Of a DNA stretch of 62,733 nt, positions 51,481 through 60,588 are shown piece by piece (position 1 is the stretch's first letter; every line of letters begins with the position of its first letter). This stretch comes from Prevotella sp. (GTDB lineage: Bacteria > Bacteroidota > Bacteroidia > Bacteroidales > Bacteroidaceae): contig JAFUVV010000004.1 in assembly GCA_017477435.1 (NCBI GenBank), forward strand, positions 1-62,733, given 5' to 3'. Below the pieces are notes generated by a model. That model did not search any database. It was not told the origin of the DNA and worked only from the letters and a program-made list of their open reading frames with translations. The translations under genes and the position numbers were made by a program.

Positions 51481-53886
51481 ATGAGACAAAAATTTTTCAC
51501 CATTTTCGCCCTTAGCCTTCTTGCTAGTAATATCTTTGCAGAAAACGTCGGCGAGCCCGTCCTCGGCGATACATCACGCGTCATAATGCTCGACGAAGTC
51601 GACGTCGTGTCGAGTCCAAAGGAGAATTTCTCCCTCCGTCAGCAGCCCGTCAGTTCGACATCCTTCGGCACCCAGGCCATCGAAGTGCTCAATCTGCGCG
51701 ACCTCCGCGACCTGTCGCTCTACGTACCGTCGTTCACCATGCCGTCCTATGGCTCGCGCCTCACCTCGTCGATGTACATACGTGGCATCGGCTCGAGAGT
51801 GAACAGCCCTGCTGTAGGGGTATATATCGACGATATCCCCGTGATGTCGAAGTCGGCTTTCAACCAGCATATCTACAGCACGCGCCGCGTAGACGTGCTT
51901 CGCGGACCGCAGGGCACACTCTATGGACAGAACAATGAAGGCGGACTGGTGCGCATCAGTTCGCTATCGCCGTTCCAGAACCAAGGCACCGACATCATTC
52001 TCGGCGGCGGCACACACGGCTATCGCAATGCCGAAGTAGCCCACAGGGCACAGCTCTCAGACTATGCCGCCATCGCCGTAGCAGGATTCTACAACGGGCA
52101 GAACGGCTTCTTCCGCAACCAGGCCACCGGCGAGCGTGCCGACAACATCAACGAAGCCGGAGGAAAGATAGCCCTCCACTTCCGACCGACACAGGGATGG
52201 ACCATCGCCCTCAACGCCGACTATCAATACACACGGCAGAACGGCTTCGCCTACGGACTCGTCGATGAAGCAACAGGCAAGACCGCCGACCCAGCCACCA
52301 ACCGACAGGGCAACTACCGGCGCAACTCGCTCATCACAGGGCTCAACCTGAAATACAAAGGCTCGCTGGCCGACTTCTCGTCTGTCACGTCGTACCAGTA
52401 TCTGAAAGACTACATGCTCATGGACATCGACTACACTCCCGACGACTTCATGCACCTCGAGCAGCGACAACTGCAGAACGCCTTCACACAGGAACTCACC
52501 CTCCGCAGCAACCGGGAAAACCGCTGGCGCTGGACAACAGGTGCATTCTTCTCTGCATCATGGCTGAAGACATGGGCACCCGTCTACTTCGACGAAGCCC
52601 TCACCGCTCCCATTGCCAACGCCATAAACACTGCCATGTACAACGCAATGCTCAACTCCATGGCAGCCAGAATGATGCAGACAGGTATGCCCCGCGAAGC
52701 AGCACTCGCAGCAGCAGCTGCTGCCATAGAACGCGCAGGGGGAGTGAGCATGACCGTCGACATGCAGGCACCTGGCACCTTCCACACTCCCGACTACAAC
52801 CTCGCCGTCTTCCACGAGTCGAACATCTATCTCACACCGCGACTCGTCGCCACACTCGGACTCAGATACGACTACAACCACGTAAGCATCAACTATAACA
52901 CCTCTGCCTACATGGCAATGACGGCAAACGTAATGGGAACCGAAGCCACTTACACCCTCACCTCAGCCCTCAACCGCCACGCAAGCAACGACTTCAACCA
53001 ACTGCTGCCGAAGATCGGACTGCGCTACGACCTCGACAGCCACGGAAGCAACATCTTCCTCACCGCTGCAAAAGGCTATCGCGCAGGGGGATACAACATC
53101 CAGATGTTCTCCGACATCCTCCAGACTGAACTCAACGCCAACAGCAGCCGGGCCATGCGAGGCGACTACGACGTGCCTCACGACGACGCTGCCTACGAAG
53201 CCATCACAAAAACAATAGAATATAAACCCGAGACATCGTGGAACTACGAGCTCGGCACACACCTATCCCTCTTCGACGGCAAGATGACGGCCGACCTCTC
53301 AACATTCTATATGCAAGTGCGCAACCAGCAACTCTCCGTCATGGCAGGAAACTACGGATTCGGTCGCATGATGGTCAATGCCGGCCGAAGCTACAGCTGC
53401 GGAGCAGAAATAGCACTCCGCGGAGCAACACTCTGGCGCCGCCTCGAGTGGATGGCATCCTACTCCTACACCCACGCCGCCTTCAAGGAATACACCGACA
53501 GCACCACCGTCGACGGCAAGACCATGGCCGTCAGCTACGAAGACAACCGCGTGCCATTCGTGCCGGAACACTCCTTCGCAGCATCGCTCGACTACACACA
53601 GCCCCTCACCTCGGCCATCAGCCTGCGCCTGGGTGCCAACATCAGCGGAATGGGAAAGACCTACTGGGACGACGCCAACACCATCAGCCAGAAATTCTAC
53701 GCCACACTCGGTGCGCATGCCGACCTGCTCACGAAGCACGTCACCCTCTCCCTCTGGGGACGAAACCTCACAGCCACACACTTCAACACCTTCGCCGTCG
53801 AGAGCTCGGCAACAGGAGAGCACCTCGTATTCGCACAACGTGGCAACCCTCTGCAGATAGGCGTCGACCTCCGACTGCACTTCTGA
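51481..53886 (+). CDS. TonB-dependent outer-membrane receptor
   Basis: 801 residues. Signal peptide MRQKFFTIFALSLLASNIFA. The plug domain begins near ALEVLNLRDLRDLSLYVPSF-like FGTQAIEVLNLRDLRDLSLYVPSFTMPSYGSRLTSSMYIRGIGSRVNSPAVGVYIDDIPVM and includes RVDVLRGPQGTLYGQNNEGGLVRI, the classical plug motif. A 22-strand type barrel follows and ends in GNPLQIGVDLRLHF with terminal Phe. There is no carboxypeptidase-like N-domain, so it is of the iron-complex/cobalamin receptor type rather than SusC. An Ala/Met-rich helical insertion (about 380-425, with PREAALAAAAAAIERAGG) sits in what should be an extracellular loop. Ligand unknown. Divergent from the vWA operon; flanked downstream by a terminator. 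Confidence 0.92.
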   Translation: MRQKFFTIFALSLLASNIFAENVGEPVLGDTSRVIMLDEVDVVSSPKENFSLRQQPVSSTSFGTQAIEVLNLRDLRDLSLYVPSFTMPSYGSRLTSSMYIRGIGSRVNSPAVGVYIDDIPVMSKSAFNQHIYSTRRVDVLRGPQGTLYGQNNEGGLVRISSLSPFQNQGTDIILGGGTHGYRNAEVAHRAQLSDYAAIAVAGFYNGQNGFFRNQATGERADNINEAGGKIALHFRPTQGWTIALNADYQYTRQNGFAYGLVDEATGKTADPATNRQGNYRRNSLITGLNLKYKGSLADFSSVTSYQYLKDYMLMDIDYTPDDFMHLEQRQLQNAFTQELTLRSNRENRWRWTTGAFFSASWLKTWAPVYFDEALTAPIANAINTAMYNAMLNSMAARMMQTGMPREAALAAAAAAIERAGGVSMTVDMQAPGTFHTPDYNLAVFHESNIYLTPRLVATLGLRYDYNHVSINYNTSAYMAMTANVMGTEATYTLTSALNRHASNDFNQLLPKIGLRYDLDSHGSNIFLTAAKGYRAGGYNIQMFSDILQTELNANSSRAMRGDYDVPHDDAAYEAITKTIEYKPETSWNYELGTHLSLFDGKMTADLSTFYMQVRNQQLSVMAGNYGFGRMMVNAGRSYSCGAEIALRGATLWRRLEWMASYSYTHAAFKEYTDSTTVDGKTMAVSYEDNRVPFVPEHSFAASLDYTQPLTSAISLRLGANISGMGKTYWDDANTISQKFYATLGAHADLLTKHVTLSLWGRNLTATHFNTFAVESSATGEHLVFAQRGNPLQIGVDLRLHF

Positions 53887-53933
53887 TTCGGGTGATGACC
53901 CGCGACCAAAACTGAAAACCAAAAACAAGGAAC

Positions 53934-53950
53934 GCGGGCGTCTCGCCCGC
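53934..53950. other. GC-rich hairpin downstream of the receptor gene
   Basis: GCGGGCG-TCT-CGCCCGC, preceded by a smaller hairpin CGGGT-GATG-ACCCG (53889-53902) right after the stop. Neither has a T-run, so they may stabilise the mRNA 3' end; the true terminator is 40 bp further. Confidence 0.4.
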
Positions 53951-53984
53951 ATCCTAAAGAAACATAAAACTAAAAACTGAAAAC

Positions 53985-54040
53985 TAAAAAAGCCTGCACA
54001 CTCTCGCCAGCATCGCGACGGAGCGTGCAGGCTCGTTTTA
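53985..54040. terminator. Terminator after the TonB receptor gene
   Basis: AGCCTGCAC-A-CTC (53991-54003) pairs with GAG-C-GTGCAGGCT (54021-54032), followed by CGTTTTAT. An A-run on the left makes it usable on the other strand too. Confidence 0.8.
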
Positions 54041-54089
54041 TATCACCTAAAAGACCGAAAAAGACAAACAGCCTTGCCGTCAGACTGCA

Positions 54090-54172
54090 GTACAAGGTTC
54101 ATGTACTCCGAGTACAAAGCCCATGTACTGTGAGTACAACAGTCATGTACTGCAAGTACAAAGCCTTTGTAC
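54090..54172 (+). repeat. 22-bp periodic quadruple dyad array, family A, copy 6
   Basis: Units start at 54090, 54112, 54134 and 54156: GTACAAGGTTCATGTAC, GTACAAAGCCCATGTAC, GTACAACAGTCATGTAC and the perfect palindrome GTACAAAGCCTTTGTAC. It lies in the 520-bp gap between convergent genes. The remaining gap (54173-54384) shows no gene or recognisable element. Confidence 0.95.
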
Positions 54173-54376
54173 TGACGCAAAGGAAACGAAGCTACACCAC
54201 AGATTCTTCACTCTTCGTTTTTCACTCCACGGGGATGAGAAGTTTCGCTATAAAAGTTAAATTACCCCCCCTTGTTAAATAAGCTTAAATGTGCACGTTT
54301 TGATGTCGATTTATACAAATTTACCTTCCCCTTCAGACAAAAAATGAAGAAGAAGGTAAGCGACAATCATTATGAA

Positions 54377-54410
54377 GATAAAAAAACAGCCGACTGGCGC
54401 CGGCTGTTAT
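54377..54410 (-). terminator. Terminator overlapping the stop of the SH3-like/zinc-ribbon gene
   Basis: AACAGCCG (complement of 54401-54408) pairs with CGGCTGTT (complement of 54385-54392) on the minus strand, followed by TTTTTA. The stem includes part of the TAA codon at 54407-54409. Confidence 0.75.
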
Positions 54411-55471
54411 TCCTGATTCATTGCTCCGCAGACAGGGCAGCGGCCTTTACTCTTCAATGGTGAGCCGCAACGGCCGCAGACATATTGCGGACGGCTGTGA
54501 CGATGGTAGACGGCAATGGCTGCGGCGATGTAGCAAATGAGCAGCGGGTAGCCGATATAGTAAAGCGTGGTGATGCTGAACACCACGTAGGCAACGGCAC
54601 AGACGGCAGCAAGCCCGACGAGATACATCACAGCCTCACCGAAGGGCAGCAGGCGACGCACTTCGTCGACAGCAGCTACGCCAACAATGATTATCGCCCA
54701 CACGGAGGCGATGAACACTGCAAGGAGCGGCGACTCGGAGAAAGGATTCAGCGAAGGGTGGAAATAGAAATGGCGCCACTCGTCGGCAGCAAAGAGCTGG
54801 AGGGTTGCATAGAACGTTGCAGCCGTGGCCACGAGGATGACAAGCAACGTGGGATAGAAAGATGGGATATCGTTGAAATGAACAATATGGCTCTGACGCC
54901 GCATAAGGGCGCGGATGACTATTACGAAGGCTACGAGGGTTATGAGGATGAGGAAGATGATGAGGTGGGTATTGGAGAAGGTGGAGATGAAGATGGAGAT
55001 TGGGTCGTCGGGCACCACCTTGTCGAGCAAGGCCTGCTCTGTAGTCCATCCGAACTCCGACGATGCAGTAGCAACCTTCACCCATACAGAGTCGCCGAAA
55101 ATATCGAAGGACGAGGGAAGGGTGACGATGTCGGCAACAACGAGCGGAGAGTCGTGGTAGGCATAGAAAGAGTCGACCATCATTCCGCCGACAACCTCCT
55201 CGGGCTGCTGACTGTAGAGCATGAGGGAGTCGGAGGCAACAAGGAAGTTGTAGTTCTCTGAATAATGATGCTCACGGGCGAAGGTGAGTGAGTCAATCTG
55301 CGACGGAGTAAGGTCGCGGGCATCAATCTGCCGTGGTGAACGTCCAACGTAACACGAGGAGAAAAGCAAGAGGCAAAAGGCAAAAATCGCCCCTATCTTT
55401 CTTCCAAGACACGGCTCGCTCCTATGTAGTCTTCCCCGAAGAAGGGAAGTCGCAACTGAATGATTAATCAT
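54407..55471 (-). CDS. Membrane lipoprotein with SH3-like domain, four helices and C-terminal zinc ribbon
   Basis: 354 residues from ATG 55471. An ATG at 55501 would add ten residues, and the farther one overlaps the U32 gene. A hydrophobic segment ending in a lipobox-like LLLFSSC (about Cys 39) precedes an SH3-like extracytoplasmic region (NFLVASDSLMLYSQQPEEVVGGMMVDSFYAY, DSVWVKVATASSEFGWTTEQALL, about 75-165). Four membrane helices follow (LIIFLILITLVAFVIVIRALM; YPTLLVILVATAATFYATLQLF; LLAVFIASVWAIIIVGVAAV; YLVGLAAVCAVAYVVFSI and YIGYPLLICYIAAAIAVY). The end is CGRCGSPLKSKGRCPVCGAMNQE, a Cys4 zinc ribbon. No named family recognised. Function unknown. Confidence 0.65.
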   Translation of the reverse strand: MINHSVATSLLRGRLHRSEPCLGRKIGAIFAFCLLLFSSCYVGRSPRQIDARDLTPSQIDSLTFAREHHYSENYNFLVASDSLMLYSQQPEEVVGGMMVDSFYAYHDSPLVVADIVTLPSSFDIFGDSVWVKVATASSEFGWTTEQALLDKVVPDDPISIFISTFSNTHLIIFLILITLVAFVIVIRALMRRQSHIVHFNDIPSFYPTLLVILVATAATFYATLQLFAADEWRHFYFHPSLNPFSESPLLAVFIASVWAIIIVGVAAVDEVRRLLPFGEAVMYLVGLAAVCAVAYVVFSITTLYYIGYPLLICYIAAAIAVYHRHSRPQYVCGRCGSPLKSKGRCPVCGAMNQE

Positions 55472-55563
55472 AACTTTCAACTTTATGTCGCTTCTCTCCA
55501 TGAAGTTTGGCTGCACCTCAGCCGAGAGCAAGCTCTCTGCCTTCGGTTTGCACAAACTTTCAA

Positions 55564-57627
55564 CTATCCAAAAATATTCATCTGGCATTCTTTGCAATCG
55601 AACTGCAATCTGAACTCACGCCCGTCGCCGAGGCGCAGTCGGAGTGGCTCACGCCATGTAGGACGCCGTCCGCCATGCTTCACACAGTAACCGAGAGCAT
55701 AGCGCAGGCAGTGGCGGCACTGCATGAGTGGGGCGCCATCGTCCGACTCTCGCTTGACACCACGAGCGGCATAGAATGTCTCTGAAAGGGAATTGGAGAT
55801 ATTATAAAGAGAGGAATAAGCGTAAAGCCCCCTAATCCCCCGGAGGGGGAGTTTTAGTGTAGAGCGTAGAGTGTAGAGTGTAGAGTTATCGTTAGCTGTC
55901 GCTGATTCTCTTAAAGCCTTTGAAGTTTTATAACCTCCCCGCGGGGCTGCGTCGATTAAAACTTCAGAAAGGCTCTTGCGAGAATTCCCGTCATCGTTAG
56001 CGTTAGCGTTATCGTTCTTCGTCTTTTCGCTATCGTTCATCGTTCCTTCGTTATCGTTCATCGTTCCTTCGTCATCGTTTTTCGTCATCGTTTTTCGCCG
56101 AAGTTCCGCAAGCTGACTCGATGGGATGAAATAGCTGTCGGCACCGCCTTCAATATTAACCTTCTCACAACGATAGATGGTATTGCCCAAACGTGTGAGC
56201 TGACGGATAATGTTCTCGTGCTGTGGCCGCTCGGCAAGCTGATGAGGACAACGGATAGTAGCTGTGGTGGAGAAGCCATCGCCGTCGGCCCGAAGAGAGA
56301 AACCGCCGTCGATGGCAGTGAGGGTCAAAGTGACGGGGATGTATCTCTCGGCCGTCTTCCCTGAGAGTATCTTCTCGAAAGCAACGTCGTTGTTGCGATA
56401 GAGCGGCATACCCTTCTTCAGCTCCTGGGGCATATTGAGTGGAAAGAGACGTCCAGCCTCAGCGCGGTTAACGCGAAATCCCTCAAGCTCGCGACGGCTG
56501 TTGATGAAACAAAGACCATCACCGTTAGCAAAGGCGGCAGTACCTGCAACGGTGAACGAGCGACCGCGGATTTCCTTCACCCTGCCGACATATTCGCCGA
56601 TGGCTTTGGGCGTATCAAATGATGCTATATCCTGACGGCGGCCATCGAGGAAGTAATGTGTCTGTCCACGATTGAACGTCTTCTTCAGGTTTGGCTCGAA
56701 ATAGTACTCCACCCTACCCTTCGATGCTCTGACATATTTATCAGGATTACGACGGATGACTTCATCGAGCCGCTGGCTGTATGCCGACACAACGTTCTTC
56801 ACATAGCCCACGTCTTTCAGCCGACCTTCAATCTTAAAGGAGCATGCGCCGGCAGCAGCCAGTTCTTCAAGTCGGTCTATCTGGCAAAGGTCTTTCAGCG
56901 AGAGTAGATGTCGCTGGTGCTCTATCTCTCGGCCGTCGGCATCGATGAGGTCGAACTTCATCCGACAGAACTGAGCACAAGCCCCACGGTTGGCGCTTCT
57001 GCCAAAACATCGTTCGGAGGCATAGCACAATCCAGAATAGCTAACGCAAAGGGCACCATGAACAAACACCTCCAGCTCGACATCGGGCACTCGTTCGTGA
57101 ATATGCCGTATCTCTTCAAGCGAGAGTTCACGTGCCAGCACTACCCTTGTGAAACCCAACGAACGCAACCACGCCACCTTCTCTGCCGTGCGGTTATCGG
57201 TCTGCGTAGAAGCATGGAGAGTGAGGGAAAGCCTCTTAATCCCCTGGATTGGGACTTCGTCGTCGTTTTCGTCATCGTTAGCGTTAGCGTTATCGTTATC
57301 GTTATCGTTAGCGTTTTCGTTAAGGTACAATACCGCCATATCCTGAACGAGAACGGCATCGACACCAATTTCACTTAACTGACGCAAAAGTATTCTCACG
57401 CTCTCAACCTCACTGTCGTAGATAAGAGTGTTGACCGTGACATATACTTTAGCCGAGAACTGATGAGCATAGCGGCATAGCTCTGATATATCTTCCAAAG
57501 AATTGCCTGCCGCAACACGTGCACCAAAGTTGGGTGCACCTATATACACAGCATCGGCGCCATGGTCTATGGCAGCCTTACCGCACATAATATCTTTTGC
57601 CGGAGCAAGCAACTCAAGAGTTTGCAT
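55564..57627 (-). CDS. U32 family peptidase/RNA-hydroxylation protein with two repeat-derived insertions
   Basis: 687 residues. The N-terminal U32 domain is intact: ELLAPAKDIMCGKAAIDHGADAVYIGAPNFGAR, LTLHASTQTDNRTAEKVAWLRSLGFTRVVLARELSLEEI, LEVFVHGALCVSYSGLCYASERCFGRSANRGACAQFCR (Cys cluster) and FKIEGRLKDVGYVKNVVSAY. Members such as E. coli RlhA/TrhP act in prephenate-dependent hydroxycytidine or hydroxyuridine formation in RNA; similar length favours that group. Two segments do not belong: about 104-133 (Asn/Asp/Ala/Glu-rich) and about 511-609 (NDNEGTMNDSEKTKNDNANA and following), both coded by DNA that matches intergenic repeats. The C-terminus has another Cys pair set (CRHCLRYALGYC, CKECQ). 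1 bp after metA. Confidence 0.88.
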   Translation of the reverse strand: MQTLELLAPAKDIMCGKAAIDHGADAVYIGAPNFGARVAAGNSLEDISELCRYAHQFSAKVYVTVNTLIYDSEVESVRILLRQLSEIGVDAVLVQDMAVLYLNENANDNDNDNANANDDENDDEVPIQGIKRLSLTLHASTQTDNRTAEKVAWLRSLGFTRVVLARELSLEEIRHIHERVPDVELEVFVHGALCVSYSGLCYASERCFGRSANRGACAQFCRMKFDLIDADGREIEHQRHLLSLKDLCQIDRLEELAAAGACSFKIEGRLKDVGYVKNVVSAYSQRLDEVIRRNPDKYVRASKGRVEYYFEPNLKKTFNRGQTHYFLDGRRQDIASFDTPKAIGEYVGRVKEIRGRSFTVAGTAAFANGDGLCFINSRRELEGFRVNRAEAGRLFPLNMPQELKKGMPLYRNNDVAFEKILSGKTAERYIPVTLTLTAIDGGFSLRADGDGFSTTATIRCPHQLAERPQHENIIRQLTRLGNTIYRCEKVNIEGGADSYFIPSSQLAELRRKTMTKNDDEGTMNDNEGTMNDSEKTKNDNANANDDGNSRKSLSEVLIDAAPRGGYKTSKALRESATANDNSTLYTLRSTLKLPLRGIRGLYAYSSLYNISNSLSETFYAARGVKRESDDGAPLMQCRHCLRYALGYCVKHGGRRPTWREPLRLRLGDGREFRLQFDCKECQMNIFG
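55800..56098 (-). repeat. Intragenic repeat block in the U32 gene (large insertion)
   Basis: In coding order: AACGATGA microsatellite, GAATTCTCGCAA, CCCCGCGGGGAGGTTATA (complement of 55929-55946), AAGAGAATCAGCGACAGCTA (from the complement of 55912), CTCTACA microsatellite (complement of about 55857-55888), and a CCCCCTCCGGGGG hairpin (complement of about 55834-55847). The order matches the intergenic mosaic at 42990-43245. It is read in frame without a stop. Confidence 0.85.
57232..57318 (-). repeat. Intragenic repeat block in the U32 gene (small insertion)
   Basis: About ten 6-bp AACGAT/AACGCT words, then a CCCAATCCAGGGGATTAAGA word related to the CCCC...GGGGATTAGGGGGC type in the large insertion. 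It encodes an Asn/Asp-rich stretch between VLYLN and LSLTLHAST of the U32 domain, with no frame break. Confidence 0.85.
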
Positions 57628-57628
57628 A

Positions 57629-58537
57629 TCAGATTTTTGCTACGTAATATCTCAACCAATTATCGAAGAATTTATCAGCGCTTTCCCGCCACGACACGAG
57701 AGGCTCTCTTTCAGGATTGTCGTCGGTGAAATAGTTCACTGGCAAGTCCACATCATCACGCTTGCCATAGTCGCGACGATATTCATTTCCAAGGGTATGC
57801 GATGCATATTCCATGTGTCCGGTGACGAAAATCTCCGCCCCGCCACGAGCAGACACGATGCTCACCCCACTCACCGGCGACTGCGCAAGAATCTGCAGAC
57901 GCCCGTCGGCAAGGATGTCTTCACCATGTATTTCCGTATGACGGCTGTGCGGCATCGGGAACGGGTTTGCTATCCCGCTAAACAATGGCAATGAGGTATC
58001 GATTATCGTTTGCTGAAAAATACCGAACTTCTTTCGTGGAAGACTGTATTTCGGTATACCATAGTGGAAATAGAGTCCAGCCTGAGCAGCCCAGCATATA
58101 TAGAGAGTCGGAACTGCTGAACTTTGCGCCCACGAGAAGATTCTCTTAAGTTCGTCCCAATAAGTCACCTCCTCGAAATCGAGTTGCTCAACTGGAGCAC
58201 CCGTCACTATCAGTCCGTCGATGCCAGTAGCTTTCAAATCGTCGAACGAAAGATAGAATTTGTTCATGTGCTCGGCAGATGTGTGCTTGGGAGTGTGTGT
58301 ACTGAGTTTCATCAAAACCAGTTCCACAGGCACTGACGAGGCTGTGAGCAGCCGGACGAAATCTGTTTCCGTCTCCTCCTTAAATGGCATCAGATTGAGC
58401 AATGCAACACGCAATCGACGGTGAGCATACCCGCCGCAGCCGGCATGCTCATCGTTCTCGATTTCTATTCCTTCTCCCCTCAGCCGTTCTATGGCTGGGA
58501 GACCTGTCGGGAGAAGAAGTTGCATTGCCTTTCTCAT
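57629..58537 (-). CDS. metA: Homoserine O-acyltransferase (MetA type)
   Basis: 302 residues. First committed step of methionine synthesis, acylating homoserine with succinyl- or acetyl-CoA. MQLLLPTGLPAIERLRGEGIEI at the N-terminus, RVALLNLMPFKEETETDFVRLLTASSVPVELVLMKL, GLIVTGAPVEQLDFEEVTYWDEL, nucleophile in TLYICWAAQAGLYFHYGIPKY (Cys about 142), FTMPHSRHTE-like PFPMPHSRHTEI, and the His/Glu in FVTGHMEYASHTLGNEYRRD. Acyl donor specificity cannot be told by eye. Upstream of the U32 gene by 1 bp, so translationally coupled; the M13 peptidase gene is 4 bp upstream. Confidence 0.95.
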   Translation of the reverse strand: MRKAMQLLLPTGLPAIERLRGEGIEIENDEHAGCGGYAHRRLRVALLNLMPFKEETETDFVRLLTASSVPVELVLMKLSTHTPKHTSAEHMNKFYLSFDDLKATGIDGLIVTGAPVEQLDFEEVTYWDELKRIFSWAQSSAVPTLYICWAAQAGLYFHYGIPKYSLPRKKFGIFQQTIIDTSLPLFSGIANPFPMPHSRHTEIHGEDILADGRLQILAQSPVSGVSIVSARGGAEIFVTGHMEYASHTLGNEYRRDYGKRDDVDLPVNYFTDDNPEREPLVSWRESADKFFDNWLRYYVAKI

Positions 58538-58541
58538 AGTT

Positions 58542-60575
58542 TTACCAGAGGTTAAGACGTTCGTTCTCTGGAATATACATCTTGTCGCCAGGCTTCACAC
58601 CGAATGCCTCATACCAAGCATTGATATGCGGCAGAGCGCCATCCACACGCCATTTGCCAAGCGAGTGAGGATCGCTCTTCGTACGGCTGCGTATCTCTTT
58701 TTCAGTGATATTGCCTGCCCAGACACCTGCGTAAGCAAGGAAGAAGCGCTGTGCGGGGGTTAGTCCGTCGATGGTTGAAAGCGGAGCATTCTTTGTGGCA
58801 TTGAGGAATGCATTGAATGCCACCTGCAGTCCACCGTGGTCGGCAAGATTCTCGCCGAGGGTGAGGCGGCCGTTTCCGTTCAGGTCGGGAAGCACTTTAA
58901 TGTTTGAGAAGAAGTCGGCATACTTGCCTGTACGCTCTTCGAATCCTTTCCCGTCGGCCTCCGTCCACCAGTCTTTCATATTGCCATCCTTGTCATAATG
59001 GCGACCCTGATCGTCGAATCCGTGGGTCATCTCGTGTCCGATGACCACTCCGATGGCTCCGTAGTTGAAAGCATCGTCGGCTGTAGGATCGAAGAACGGC
59101 ACCTGAAGGATGCCTGCGGGGAAGCATATCTCGTTGGTTGTCGGGTTGTAATAAGCATTAACCGTCTGCGGGGTCATATACCACTCTGTATTGTCGACAG
59201 GCTTACCGGCCTTACGCTCAATTTCATCCTTGTCCCAGAACATGCGGCAGGCAATGACATTCTCGTAGTAGCTCTTCGATGGGTCGATTGTCAGTCCGCT
59301 CATATCCTTCCACTTGTCGGGATAACCGATTTTCACGTAGAACGTAGAGAGTTTTGCGAGTGCATTCAGCTTAGTGTCTGTTTCCATCCAGTCTTGTGCC
59401 ATGATGCGCTCAGCGAGCGAGAGCTGCAGATTCTTCACAAGGCGTTCCATGCGTTCTTTCGACGATGCGGGGAAGAAGCGCTCTACATACATCTTGCCCA
59501 ATGCCTCGCCCATCTGTGCCTCCACCTGGTTTGTGGCTCGTTTCCAACGTGGGAAATTCTCTTTGCGGCCACTCATTGTCTTGCCGAAGAAATCGAAGTT
59601 GGCTTCAACAATGTCGTCGCTCAGATAGCTTGCCGATCCTGTGATGACATCCCACTCCATATAGGCACGCAGCTGGTCGGCCGTGTGCTTGCCGATCAGT
59701 TTGTCGGCTCCGGCAAGGAAGTCGGGCTGACCGATGATCATCTCTTGGAAATATTTCGTTGCAACACCTTCGGCATTGAGGAATTTCTCAAGCGGGATAT
59801 TCGGATAGAGAGCCTTGAATGTCTCAAATGTCACTTTGTTATAGTTTGCCTCCACGTCGCGCATTTCCGTGCGGCTCTTGCTCACCTGTGCAAGCTGTGT
59901 CTCATAGTCGAGGATGAGGTCCATCTTCTTCTGAGCCTCTTTTTTCTTGAAGCCGAAGAGCTGGAACATGCGCACGATGTGCTTCTTATAAGCCTCGCGT
60001 ATCTCTGTCGTCGGCTTATCGCTATCGAGATAATACTCTTTCTGCCCGAGAGTGAGTCCACCCTGATAGACATTCAGAATGTTCTGCGATGCGTTCTTCT
60101 CGTCGGCTCCGAACCCGATGCCCATAGGCACACCGATTCCGAGTGCTGCATACTTGTTCTGAATCTCGCGCAGGGCCTCGACAGTGGGTGCTGCCTCTAT
60201 CTCTTTTATGAGTGGCAATACGGGTTTCACGCCCTCCTTGTTGCGGCGGGTGCTGTCCATTGCGAGCTTGTAGAAGTCGGAAAGTTTCTGTTCTACTGTT
60301 CCTTTTGCATAGCTGCCTTTCTGCAACTCACCGAGAATAGAGTTGATGCGCTTGTTGTTGTCTTCTGCCAAGCGGTCGAAGCTGCCATAGCGTGAATAGG
60401 CTGCCGGCAGCGGATGTTTTTTCATCCAACCTCCACAAGCATACTCATAGAAGTTGTCGCCTGGTTTCACTGTCTGATTGAGATCCGTCAGGTCGATACC
60501 TGACTTCAACGGCGTCTGAGCCATTGATGCCGATGCTAACATAGCAAATGCGGTCATGATAAAAATCTTCTTCAT
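58542..60575 (-). CDS. pepO: M13 family metallopeptidase (PepO/neprilysin-like), exported
   Basis: 677 residues from the ATG at 60575, which starts the signal peptide MKKIFIMTAFAMLASASMAQ; a start 11 codons earlier would run into the ABC-F gene. Gluzincin: the zinc motif HEMTH is in IGVVIGHEMTHGFDDQGRHYD (about 527-547), the third ligand Glu in LGENLADHGGLQVAF (about 590), and NAYYNPTTNEICFPAGILQVPFFD provides the NAYY substrate-binding element. C-terminus NAWYEAFGVKPGDKMYIPENERLNLW is typical. Cleaves oligopeptides in the periplasm. 13 bp after the ABC-F gene. Confidence 0.95.
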   Translation of the reverse strand: MKKIFIMTAFAMLASASMAQTPLKSGIDLTDLNQTVKPGDNFYEYACGGWMKKHPLPAAYSRYGSFDRLAEDNNKRINSILGELQKGSYAKGTVEQKLSDFYKLAMDSTRRNKEGVKPVLPLIKEIEAAPTVEALREIQNKYAALGIGVPMGIGFGADEKNASQNILNVYQGGLTLGQKEYYLDSDKPTTEIREAYKKHIVRMFQLFGFKKKEAQKKMDLILDYETQLAQVSKSRTEMRDVEANYNKVTFETFKALYPNIPLEKFLNAEGVATKYFQEMIIGQPDFLAGADKLIGKHTADQLRAYMEWDVITGSASYLSDDIVEANFDFFGKTMSGRKENFPRWKRATNQVEAQMGEALGKMYVERFFPASSKERMERLVKNLQLSLAERIMAQDWMETDTKLNALAKLSTFYVKIGYPDKWKDMSGLTIDPSKSYYENVIACRMFWDKDEIERKAGKPVDNTEWYMTPQTVNAYYNPTTNEICFPAGILQVPFFDPTADDAFNYGAIGVVIGHEMTHGFDDQGRHYDKDGNMKDWWTEADGKGFEERTGKYADFFSNIKVLPDLNGNGRLTLGENLADHGGLQVAFNAFLNATKNAPLSTIDGLTPAQRFFLAYAGVWAGNITEKEIRSRTKSDPHSLGKWRVDGALPHINAWYEAFGVKPGDKMYIPENERLNLW

Positions 60576-60588
60576 TTTATTAAGTCCA

